From NCBI RefSeq assembly GCF_042767895.1, contig NC_091575.1, positions 21,775,840 to 21,795,839 on the forward strand: a DNA stretch of 20,000 nucleotides, read 5' to 3'. Under the pieces are notes generated by a model. It was not told the origin of the DNA, did not search any database, and saw only the letters and a list, made by a program, of their open reading frames with translations. This document shows positions 9,046-19,205 of this stretch, one piece after another. Each line of letters begins with the position of its first letter. Within the stretch, counting starts at the first letter, position 1. The DNA is from Penaeus vannamei (lineage: Eukaryota; Arthropoda; Malacostraca; Decapoda; Penaeidae). Made by a program: the position numbers and the translations under genes.

Positions 9046-9360
9046 TAGTAGACGAACATAAAAAATATAAATAATAGTCCAAAAGTGACAGTGAAAGTCC
9101 GAAAGCAGGAATGATAGATTGCTGGTGGGAAAAAAGAGAGAGAAAAAAGGGAATGAAATGCAAAGATGACAGTACACCAAGAAGTGATAAATCTGAAATG
9201 AGGATACAAGTTACATATCGTGCCACCCTTGCGTCACGCTGAATAATCTGTCACGTGTCACGTCTCGCTCCATTACGGAGTGTCACGTTGGCACCTCGTG
9301 GGAGTATTTCGGTCTGCTGTGCCTCGTGGATTTGCATAGGAAATGGGGAAAATGAGAAAT
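9046..9360. other. Single-copy stretch with repeated TGTCACGT and an octamer
   Basis: A-rich at first, then ordinary. TGTCACGT occurs at 9249-9256, 9256-9263 and 9281-9288, with a related GCGTCACGC at 9231-9239, and the overlapping pair creates an E-box CACGTG (9252-9257). A perfect POU octamer ATTTGCAT lies at 9330-9337. The outer GTGCCA (about 9220-9225) and TGGCAC (about 9289-9294) are inverted. Possible regulatory cluster; no start site is seen. Confidence 0.4.
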
Positions 9361-9578
9361 GGTTAGGAAGGAATAGATGAGAAGATAATGGTAATGAGGT
9401 TTGGTTGAGGGAGAGAGTAAGGAGAAGGGAGGGAGAGGGGGGAGGGGAGTGAGGGAACCGGATAGAGGGTAAAGGTAGAGAGAGAGATAAGAGGATTGGG
9501 GGAAATGAGGAAAGTAGAAAGAGAAAGAGAGGTATAGTATGTGGTAGAGAAGAGAGGAAGAGAGAGAGAGAGAGAGAG
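9361..9578. repeat. Purine-rich tract ending in (GA)n
   Basis: GGAGGG, GAGAAGG and GATAGAGG blocks, ending in a perfect GA run at about 9558-9578. A local copy of GGTAGAGAGAG-type units is visible. Open frames across it on the - strand reflect the absence of stop codons in pyrimidine-rich sequence. Confidence 0.85.
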
Positions 9579-9966
9579 CAACTTGGCCGCGACCCGCCAA
9601 AGCAAAGTCATATGAAATATTGATCATTAAGTCACAAAATATTGCTTCACGCGGCGTAACTCCGCCATGTATGCGAGAACATGCAATAGACACCAGAGAC
9701 GTCACTGAAAAACAAGGAAAAGAGGGAATGGAGATGAAGAGGGGAAGAGGGAAGGGATAGAGTAGCGGGGGTGGGGTGGGGGGTGGCATCCCTTTGTGAA
9801 GCGCGTGACCTTTTTCGACCTTCAGGACTCTCAGAACTCCTTTCTTTAAAGGCTTAGCTACCCCTTCGCATTCACAGCGTGTTGGTACTTTGTCAGTCAT
9901 ATTTAACCCTTTGAGCTTCGGGATTTCGCAGCGTCGAACATCGCAGTAATTCCGTGAACTGTTTGC
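9579..9966. other. Single-copy stretch; possible small - strand exon start
   Basis: Mixed-composition DNA interrupted by G-rich DNA at 9715-9786. On the - strand an ATG at 9900 opens about 38 codons of ordinary composition (start MTDKVPTRCECEGVAKPLKK), then the frame enters repeats. Tract 9806-9821 reads on the - strand AGGTCG-AAAA-AGGTCA, a near-perfect DR4 nuclear-receptor spacing. GACGTCAC at 9698-9705 is a seven-of-eight CRE. No domain is recognised, and chance is possible for each. Confidence 0.35.
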
Positions 9967-9998
9967 CGTTACCCGTTAGAACAGCAGAACGGGTAACG
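9967..9998. promoter_or_regulatory. 11-bp perfect inverted repeat CGTTACCCGTT / AACGGGTAACG
   Basis: Arms at 9967-9977 and 9988-9998 separated by ten bases, perfectly complementary. This is the strongest simple hairpin or dimer-type operator in single-copy DNA in the window. Further GTAAC copies follow at about 10010, 10042 and 10090. It could bind a dimeric factor or fold as RNA. Confidence 0.7.
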
Positions 9999-10062
9999 TG
10001 ATGTAACATGAGTACGTGTTCTCACTGATTGTCTACTGGACAGTAACGCCGCAGATAACAGG

Positions 10063-10130
10063 AATGGACGTGACGCAATGGACGTGACGCGTAACAGAAT
10101 TTATATATTTTGTGTGTAATTCTGGCTCAT
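10063..10130 (+). promoter_or_regulatory. Promoter-like arrangement: duplicated 14-mer, TATA, initiator-like site
   Basis: AATGGACGTGACGC is directly repeated at 10063-10076 and 10077-10090 (CRE-like CGTGACG cores). TATATATT follows at 10102-10109, and TCATGT at 10127-10132 puts an A at 10129, about 27 bases after the TATA start, the usual TATA-to-initiator distance. The match of TCATGT to the arthropod initiator (TCAGTY) is partial. The ATG at 10129 opens a long frame that soon becomes C/T repeat, so there is no supported product. Confidence 0.3.
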
Positions 10131-10183
10131 GTCGACAGCGGGGCGAGCCACGGGCCGCGCCGAGTGGGTTTGTGAGTCGACAT
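10129..10183. other. 8-bp inverted repeat ATGTCGAC / GTCGACAT
   Basis: Perfect arms at 10129-10136 and 10176-10183 around a GC-rich 39-base spacer rich in GGGCC and GCGC. It may give a stable RNA hairpin at the start of any transcript from the promoter-like site. Confidence 0.6.
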
Positions 10184-10196
10184 CTGCGGGAAGGTC

Positions 10197-10680
10197 TTCT
10201 TCCTCGTTTCGTTTTTCCTGTTTTTTTTCTTTCTTCTTTTCTTCTTCCTTTGTTTGGGAAACGTTGGTATTATACTTTGAGCGTGTGAACGTTGTTGACT
10301 TTAAACAGTTTCGGCGTTTTGTTAACATTTCCGTTAGGTCTGCCGCTTTACTGTTTTCTCTCTCTCTTTCTCTTTCTCTGTCTCTTTTCTTCCTCTCCCT
10401 CTATCCCTCACTCCCTCCCCCCACCCCCTATTTCCCTCCCTTTCCCTATCCCCTTCCCCCTCCTTCCTCCCTTTTCCCCTCCCCTCTCTTTCACCCTTTC
10501 CCCTCTCCTTCCCCCTCCCCCTCCTCTCCTTCACCCTCCCCTCCTCTCCTTCACCCTGCCCTCCTTTCGTTCACCCTCCCCCTCTCCCTCCCCTCTCCCC
10601 TCTCCTTCCCCTCTCCCTCCCCTCTCCCCCTCTCCCTCCCCCTCTCCCCCTCTTCTTCCCTCTCGCCCCTCTCTCTGCAT
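10197..10680. repeat. Pyrimidine tracts flanking a short mixed segment
   Basis: T/C-rich DNA at 10197-10250, an ordinary segment to about 10355, then C-rich CCCTCTCC and CCTCCCC blocks to 10680, including near-duplicated CTCCTCTCCTTCACC units at about 10521, 10541 and 10561 (20-bp spacing). Pro-Ser-Leu frames are artefacts. Confidence 0.88.
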
Positions 10681-10868
10681 CCACGCGCTTCCATTAACAT
10701 TATATCCCTTGCGATGATGTGGACGCTTCTCGCATTAGTAGGAATTTTGGTGTTGTTATATCACAACGTGCCAGTTTTATCGCGTTAACACGAGGAAGCC
10801 CACACACGCCCAGTGTAACAGGATCGACCTGATATCAGGAGATTTGGGCGGAGGTCACATGTACTCGG
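10681..10868. other. Short single-copy segment with a hydrophobic mini-frame and palindrome
   Basis: ATGATG at about 10714 starts a 25-codon frame to the stop ending at 10788, giving MMWTLLALVGILVLLYHN and a short polar tail: one membrane-like segment. It is the end of a longer repeat-derived frame and may be chance. CCTGATATCAGG (10828-10839) is a perfect 12-bp palindrome. Confidence 0.3.
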
Positions 10869-10875
10869 CGTGTGT

Positions 10876-10919
<44 letters not shown>

Positions 10920-10930
10920 TTGTGTGTGTA
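10869..10930. repeat. (GT)n microsatellite
   Basis: GT with three GCG interruptions on its left and one TTT on its right; the pure middle is about 30 bp. Confidence 0.95.
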
Positions 10931-11012
10931 GGGGGAGAAGAGATGGCTATGAGAAGTTGAGATGATTAGCAAACTTATGTGATGGTAGGTATGTTTAAAG
11001 TCTCGTTCTTAT

Positions 11013-12451
<1,439 letters not shown>

Positions 12452-12860
12452 ACATGGGGGGTGAGGGAGGGGGACGGGAGAGGGGGATGAGGGATGGGGA
12501 AGGGGGAAGGGAGAAGGGAGAAGGGGGTGATGGGAGAAGGAGGATGAGGGAAGGGAGAAGGAGGGTGAGGAATGGGGAGGGGAAGGGAGAAGGGAGTGAG
12601 GGAAGGGGAAGGGGAAGGGAGAAGGGAGGAACAGAAGGTGGAATTAAGAGGGAAGAAAGGAAAGAACGGACAGAGGAAGAGAGAAGAAAAAGAAGGTGAA
12701 CAGAAGAGAGGAAGGGAGAAGGGAAGAGATAAAAAAAGAAGAGGAACAGAAGAGAAGAAGGGAGAAGGGAAGAGAAGAAAAAGAAGAGGAACAGAAGGTG
12801 GATTCTAAGAGGGAAGATAAAATAAAAGGACGAAGAGAGGAAGGGGCAAGGTAGAGAAGA
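12452..12860. repeat. Purine-rich tract with ~45-bp sub-repeats
   Basis: Left part is GGGAGAAGG/GATGAGGG blocks; right part is AAGAAGAGG. The motif GAACAGAAG recurs at about 12629, 12698, 12744 and 12789; the last three are 45-46 bp apart with matching surroundings, giving a short tandem array. GGAACAGAAGGTGGA flanks both ends. Confidence 0.85.
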
Positions 12861-13333
12861 GAGTCGGACGGATATTTGATATAATATACTTATTCCTGAC
12901 GAGGCGTGCGGGGCGTGGGCGGGTCAGGGAGACATCTGTGCTCGGGGGAGGGGGGAGGAGGGGGTGATGGTGAGCCTGGTGACGTAGGAGGCGTTTTTTT
13001 TTTTTGAAAATTTCAATAGTGTCGTTCGTCAGTGGAGAGGAAGTCTTTTTATTTTGTTTATTTGTTTGTTGGACAGATACACCTGATTGATTATTGGGAA
13101 AAAATGATTTTGTGAATTTATGTGTTTATTGTATACTTACGAAATTATGCGTTCGTGTGTCGCCTGTTTGTCCTTTTTTCATTATTTATATTGTTATTAT
13201 AAAATGTCGTTGATGGCGATGATAATAATGAGTTACGGTGATAAGGGGACAGTTGTAATTATGTCAATAAGAATGAAGGTTAGATGAATGATAATGGCAG
13301 TGAGAGTGATAATTATAGTGGTTCTTATTATAC
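12861..13333. other. Single-copy stretch with a perfect EGR-type site
   Basis: GCGTGGGCG at 12913-12921 is the exact EGR/Stripe-type zinc-finger consensus within a GC box (GGGGCGTGGGCGGG), about 33 bases after an AT-rich TATAATATA (12880-12888). A G-rich run follows (12945-12965) and then a T run of about 12 at 12994-13005. The remainder is T-rich. Promoter-like, but no transcript is evident. Confidence 0.4.
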
Positions 13334-13680
13334 CAATAGATTAATGATAACTATCATTATTGTTAGTAGTAGTAGTGTTAGTATTATTATTGTAATTATT
13401 AATGTTAGTATTATCATTATGATTATTATTATTAGTGTTAGTATTAGTGTTAATTTTATTGTTATTATAATCATTTTTATTGTTCAATTATCATTATTAT
13501 TATTATTATTATTATTGTTATTATCATTTTTGTTGTTCAATTATTATTATTGTTATTGCCGTTGTTATTGTTGTTGTTATTATTGTTACCACTATTATTA
13601 TCATTTTTAAGCATGATAACGATGATACCCATACCAATAATTGTAAAAGCAACGATGATAATAACGACAATACCAAATAA
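13334..13680. repeat. Degenerate TNN (ATT/GTT/ATC) trinucleotide block
   Basis: TTA, TTG and TTC triplets in changing order, with eight perfect ATT at 13493-13516 and three GTTAGTATTA copies at 13377, 13404 and 13437. The right end switches strand sense to GATGATAATAACGA. Poly-Ile/Leu/Tyr frames are artefacts. Confidence 0.85.
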
Positions 13681-13845
13681 TGATCCTTATTACCAAAATC
13701 CAAACAGCGAAGAAGTTGACCGTATCCCTCACACAACCTTCTCATAAACCTGAATGAGATTTCTCGTATTGAATCATCTGCCGCCTCGTAGCTGTTTTAT
13801 AATGGTATCGTTATTCCTGTTGCATTATCTGAGATCTCATCCGTG

Positions 13846-13913
13846 TCTCTCCCTCTCCCGCAGGTAACATGTGATGCCGCCGCACCTGCCGCGATAGCAG
13901 CGTTCACGTGAGC
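13846..13913 (+). promoter_or_regulatory. Splice-site-like element: 3' site abutting or near a 5' site
   Basis: Pyrimidine tract TCTCTCCCTCTCCCGCAG (13846-13863) fits a strong 3' splice site. It is followed at once by GTAACA (zero-length exon, as at recursive splice sites), or after 44 bases by GTGAGC (13908-13913), which would define a 44-nt micro-exon (13864-13907) whose one open frame reads VTCDAAAPAAIAAF. Motif match is direct; use in vivo is inferred. Confidence 0.3.
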
Positions 13914-13918
13914 TCGCT

Positions 13919-13994
13919 TTGCTTGTGTGCTTGCGTGTGTTGATGTTTGTTTTTGTGGGCGTGTGGGTGGGTGTGTTTGTATGTGTGTGTGTGT

Positions 13995-14069
<75 letters not shown>

Positions 14070-14470
14070 GGTGTGTCGGTGTGGGTGTGGGTGTGTATGT
14101 TTTTGGGGGTTGTGTGCTTGCGTGTGTTGATGTTTGGTTGTGTGGGTGTGGGTGTGAACGTGTGTGTGTGTATGTATGTATGTATGTATGTATGTATGTA
14201 TGTGTGTGTTTTAGGGGGTTTGTTTGTGTGAGTGTGGGTGTGGACGTGTGTGTAAGTGTTTGTTTGTGTTTGTGTGGGTATGGGTGTGAACGTGTGTGTG
14301 TGTATGTATATATGTGTGTGTGCGTGTGTTTTAGGGGGTTTGTTTGTGTGGGCGTGTCTGTAGATGTTTGTTTTTGTGTGTGTGGGTGTGTTTGGGGAGG
14401 TTGTTTTTGTGGGTGTGAGTGTGGACGTGTGTGTTGATGTTTATTATTGTGGGTGTGGGTTTGGGTGTGT
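13919..14470. repeat. GT-rich higher-order repeat region
   Basis: Perfect GT at 14000-14068, TGTA tetramers at about 14169-14202, and longer direct copies: TGTGTGCTTGCGTGTGTTGA at 13924 and 14111 (187 bp apart), TTTTAGGGGGTTTG at 14209 and 14329 (120 bp apart), GGTGTGAACGTGTGTG at 14151 and 14283 (132 bp apart). Segmental duplication within a GT array is evident. Cys-Val frames are artefacts. Confidence 0.9.
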
Positions 14471-14535
14471 GGACGTATGTGTGTTGCGTTGTTTGTGGAT
14501 GTAGGACTTTGTTTGTTTATGTCGGGGGTGTATGT

Positions 14536-14538
14536 TTA

Positions 14539-14573
<35 letters not shown>

Positions 14574-14596
14574 ATGCATGCATGCATGCATGCATG
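14536..14596. repeat. (GT)-(TATG)-(CATG) chained microsatellite
   Basis: GT run to about 14556, TATG tetramers to 14574, then CATG tetramers to 14596. Single-base steps turn GTGT into TATG and then CATG. The CATG part is self-complementary. The following 14597-14840 is ordinary A-rich DNA in which nothing was recognised. Confidence 0.93.
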
Positions 14597-14840
14597 TGTT
14601 GTGTGGTTGAGTAATAAAGAGAGAGGGAGGGGCAGACACTGTATGTAAGTAAAGGAAATGTTGTATGTACGTTTCCTAATAAGTATGCGAATCCATATAT
14701 GTATTTTTTACCATGAAAGAATCTACTGAAAAAAATATATAAAATGAAACGAAGCCAATAAAAGACTTGCACTGAAAGACTGGCCTAGACAAAGTGTGGA
14801 GAAGGTTGTGAAGAAAATTATAGGAGAAGAAATATAGAGA

Positions 14841-14947
14841 GAAAGGGTAAATCGTAGATGGAGAAGGAGAGAGAAAAGAGAGACAAAAAATATGAAAAGA
14901 GAATATGCACAGGGAAAAAAATTGAGAGAGACAGAGAGAGAGAAATA

Positions 14948-15043
<96 letters not shown>
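14841..15043. repeat. Purine-rich flank and perfect (GA)46 array
   Basis: A/G-rich irregular DNA to about 14950, then uninterrupted GA at 14952-15043. Confidence 0.95.
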
Positions 15044-15044
<1 letters not shown>

Positions 15045-15640
15045 GGGAAGAGAGAGACGGGAAGAGATTGGGGGAAAGGAAGAGGGAAAGGAGAAATTCA
15101 GGAGAGGGGAGGAAGGGATATAGAGCAGAGGAAGACATGGAGGTGGAATGAGGGGGAAGAGGGAGGGAAAGAAAGAGGGTGGGAGAGAAGAAAGATAGAA
15201 GGGAGAGACAGAGAATAGGTTAAGAGTGAAAGACAGAAGGCGGATAAAGGAGAGAAGGTAAGAGAAAGAAATAGAGGACAGAGATGGGGGGTAAAGGTAA
15301 GAGAGAGAGAGATGGTGGGGGAAGGGAAGAAACAGAGGACAGGGAAGGGAGAGAGAGCGAGAGAGAGGGAGAAGAAAGAAAGCGAGAGATAAAGGGAGGG
15401 ATAGGGAGAGAGATAGGATGGGAAAGGGAGGAAGGAGGGATAGAGGGGAGGGACAGAGGACAGGGGGAAGGGAGGGTAAGGAGAGAGAGAGAGAGAGAAA
15501 TAGAGAGGGGAGAAGAAAGAAAGCGAGAGATAAAGGGAGGGGAATAGGGAGAGAAACATAGGATGGGAAAGGGAGGAAGGAGGGATAGAGGGAGGGACAG
15601 AGGACGGGGAAGGGAGGGAAGGGAGAGAGAGAGAGAGACC
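15044..15640. repeat. Purine-rich tract with ~142-bp tandem duplication
   Basis: GAAGAAAGAAAGCGAGAGAT starts at 15371 and 15512 (141 bp apart). CAGAGGAC(A/-)GGG starts at 15333, 15454 and 15598. The two full copies share GGATGGGAAAGGGAGG and GAAGGAGGGATAGAGG with small indels. Repeated open frames on the - strand (Ser/Leu/Pro) are artefacts. Confidence 0.9.
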
Positions 15641-15780
15641 GAGGGCGGGGGAGGGGCACCGGATGGAGCTCTTTAAAGATGATAAACTGCTAACATGTCC
15701 TCGCTGGGGCCATTGGGGAGGGGGAGCGGGGGGGGGGGGGAATGAAAGAGTTAAAAAAAAAAAGCTAAGAATGAGGAACA
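15641..15780. other. Short single-copy segment with G13 and A-run
   Basis: GC-rich left edge, a mixed core (15660-15712), then GGGGAGGGGGAGC leading into 13 consecutive G (15728-15740) and about 11 A near 15752. The G-run block meets the G-quadruplex rule. Confidence 0.75.
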
Positions 15781-16280
15781 AGAGACGAGAAAAAGAGATG
15801 ATGGAATTCGAGGATAGGTGAAAAGGGGATTAGGGAAGAAAGGATAGACAACTTAAGAGGAAGAAGAAGAAGAAAGGAAATAAGGAGAAGCGGGATTATG
15901 GGAATGGGAATGAAGAAAAAAATGGAACTTAACAAAAGAGAAGAGAAACAGTAAAATGGGGACGAGAGAGAGAGAGAGAGAGTAATGAGAAAGATAGAGA
16001 CAGAGCGACGAAAAAGACGGAGACATGAGAAAGAGAAAGATAGACAGAGACCTAAGAAAGAGAAAGAGAAAGAGAGAGAGAGAGACATGAGAAAGAGAAA
16101 GAGAGAGAGAGACATGAGAAAGAGAAAGAGAGACAGAGACAGAGACCTAAGAAAGAGAAAGAGAGAGACACACACACCATCAGAGAGACACAGACGGAGA
16201 CAGACACAGACACAGAGAAAGTGCAGAGAGAGAAAGACCCAAAAGAAAAGCAAGCAAGGAAGGGAGGGAGAGAGGGAGGC
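15781..16280. repeat. Purine-rich tract with ~30-bp repeat units
   Basis: GAAAGAGAAAG recurs at 16029, 16056, 16091, 16118 and 16151, preceded by either ACATGA or ACCTAA, giving about five units of 27-35 bp. An AC/AGAC-rich edge follows (16168-16225). The Arg/Lys/Glu-rich frame (from 15985) is a repeat translation. Confidence 0.88.
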
Positions 16281-16426
16281 AGGGAGACAGCCCATGAAAG
16301 GCCAGAAGATGAGTGAGTCCGCGGGAAGGGAGAGCCTCGAATGCCAAGGGAGACTGGGCGGTCGAAATGCCCTTTGGACTCCATGGAGGAAGAAGGTTCA
16401 CATCGCCTTTCATCTCCGGAGGGCGA

Positions 16427-16690
16427 GCGGGATGGGCGGGATGGGTGGGGGGTGGGCGGGATGGAAGGGGGTGGGCGGGATGGCCGGGGGTGGGCGGGAT
16501 GGCCGGGGGTGGGCGGGATGGAAGGGGGCGGGCGGGATGGACGGGGGGTGGGCGGGATGGAAGGGGGCGGGCGGGATGGACAGGGGGGTGGGCGGGATGG
16601 AAGGGTGGTGGGCGGGATGGAAGTGGGTGGGCGGGATGGATGGACGGAAGATGGACGAGATGGGCGGAGGCGGGCGGGATGGAAGGGGAT
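16427..16690. repeat. G-rich minisatellite, 19-21-bp unit, about 13 copies
   Basis: GGGCGGGATGG followed by AAGGGGGT, CCGGGGGT or ACGGGGGGT. GGGCGGGAT begins at 16434, 16454, 16473, 16492, 16511, 16530, 16550, 16569, 16590, 16610, 16629 and 16672, with a shortened copy at 16427. The + strand carries dozens of GGG tracts with one- to four-base loops. The unit core GGTGGGCGGGATGG closely resembles the classical vertebrate minisatellite core. The Gly-Trp-Arg-rich frames (15985-16746, 16313-17275) arise from it. Confidence 0.96.
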
Positions 16691-16804
16691 TTAAACGGGG
16701 TAGTCTTTGGGGGGGCGGAAGGAATTGTGGCTGGGCTGAGGGTTGAGGGGTGGGGTGTGGTGGGGATAGGGTCAGTAAGGGAGTCCTGTGGATTGCAGAT
16801 CGCT

Positions 16805-17795
<991 letters not shown>

Positions 17796-18109
17796 CGGGT
17801 GTGTGTATGGCGGGCGTGTGTGTGTGTGTGTGTGCTTGTGTGTGGAAGCTGCGTGTGCATGTCTGCGTGTGTGTTTGTGTTTGTGTGTGTGTGTATGGCG
17901 GACGTGTGTGTGTGTGTTTGTGTTTGTGTGTGGAGGTTACGTGTGCATGTCTGCGGGTGTGTTTGCGTGTGTGCATGTCTGCGTGTGTGTTTATGTGTGT
18001 GTATGGCGGACATGTGTGTGTGTGTGGAGGTTACGTAACGTGTGTATATCTGCGGGTGTGTGTGTGTGCATGTCTGCGTGTGTTTGTGTGCGTGCATGTT
18101 TGCGTGTGT

Positions 18110-18110
<1 letters not shown>
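17796..18110. repeat. GT-rich higher-order repeat, 3 copies
   Basis: TATGGCGG(A/G)C marks units at 17806, 17894 and 18002 (88 and 108 bp apart). Each unit also carries GTGTGGA(A/G)G(C/T)T and GCATGTCTGCG(T/G)GTGTG blocks. An ordered GT-based repeat rather than a simple microsatellite. Confidence 0.88.
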
Positions 18111-18189
<79 letters not shown>

Positions 18190-18192
18190 CGT
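18111..18192. repeat. (GT)35(GC)5 Z-DNA-type run
   Basis: Perfect GT at 18111-18180 followed directly by GCGCGCGCGC and GT. The alternation of purine and pyrimidine is unbroken for 82 bases, and the GC end is the best-known sequence type for left-handed DNA. A GT tail and a G run (about 18209-18216) follow. Confidence 0.95.
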
Positions 18193-18216
18193 CTGTGTGT
18201 GTGTGTGTGGGGGGGG

Positions 18217-18692
18217 CGTAGGTGCATTATTTACGGTTTTGTTTCTTCTTTACTATGATATAGAGCTAATCAGCTTAAAATGAAATATCTTTATCGCAAC
18301 AGTCATACGAAATACTCCTAATTTTGATAGGCTTAGAAATAGTATTATCTCTCAAGAAAATGTCAAAATAGAACAGAAAAAAGGAAGTTGAATATAGGCC
18401 TATGTCTCTTGATTTTACACACGGCTGTCACACGCTGTTCATAGCATATTTGATGACTGTAGAGAACTATTGAAAGACTTGACTCACACGTGCATAGCGG
18501 CCACGGCTTTTAAAAGTTACTAAGACTGAGTGCAATGATTCGATTTTGTAACTCTCTTTGAAGCCAACTGGGATTCTATTGATTTAGAATCTGAATATTC
18601 ACCAGGCATTCAACTCCTTTTTGGAAGAGTTGTTAGTGATTTTTGAAAGCACGGGCATACGGTGAAGTCATTCTGGTGTGAAAATTTCACCT

Positions 18693-18695
<3 letters not shown>
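18217..18695. other. Single-copy stretch, no recognised gene
   Basis: About 480 bp of ordinary AT-rich DNA with stops in all frames. GTGAAA-A-TTTCAC (18678-18690) is a perfect short palindrome at the edge of the CT array. CACGTG-type sites occur (CACACGTGC near 18487). Could be the remains of an old mobile element, but I see no terminal repeats or coding remnant. Confidence 0.45.
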
Positions 18696-18777
<82 letters not shown>

Positions 18778-18920
18778 CCTCTCCCTCTCCCTCTCCCTCT
18801 CCCTCTCTCTCCCTCTCTCTCCCTCTCCCTCACCCTCCCCCTCACCCTCTCCCCTCTCCCTCCCTCCCTCCCTCCCTCCCTCCCTCCCTCCCTCCCTCCC
18901 TCCCTCCCTCCCTCCCTCTC
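18696..18920. repeat. (CT)n, then CCCTCT hexamers, then (CCCT)15
   Basis: Perfect CT at 18696-18773; CTCCCT hexamers and CACC variants to about 18857; perfect CCCT at 18858-18917 (15 units). On the - strand the last part is GGGA repeated 15 times, an ideal G-quadruplex series. A clear gradient from CT to CCCTCT to CCCT. Confidence 0.97.
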
Positions 18921-19205
18921 CCCCCTCTTTGCCTGTGTATGTATAATCAGAATTCATGTCTGTGTGCATACTCTACGTCCGAGTGTTGTCGCGTGTGGAT
19001 TTGCGTGCGTATGCACGCGTGTGTATCCGCGCGCGTGTTAGAGAGTCCTTTGTCCTTTAAGGAACCGTCTTGCAGCTCCTAGAAGTGGCAGCTCGGGCAG
19101 GATGGCAGCCAGGAAAGCCTTTGTGCAGTCAAGGATGTGTCACGATTGAATATTGCAGCCAATAAAACTCTGTCTTCGGCGCTGTAGGATAGGCGGGTCG
19201 AGAGA
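18921..19205. other. Single-copy stretch with alternating CG/TG segment and CCAATAAAA
   Basis: TGCGTGCGTATGCACGCGTG at 19002-19021 includes GCGTGC/GCACGC inverted arms (19003-19008, 19013-19018). GCAGCCAATAAAA (about 19156-19168) contains both a CCAAT core and an AATAAA hexamer; either reading is possible and neither has support. Confidence 0.4.

Noticed and set aside
19156..19168. AATAAA as a polyadenylation signal
   Set aside because: AATAAA-type hexamers occur many times in AT-rich parts; there is no gene upstream and no clear downstream GU-rich element.
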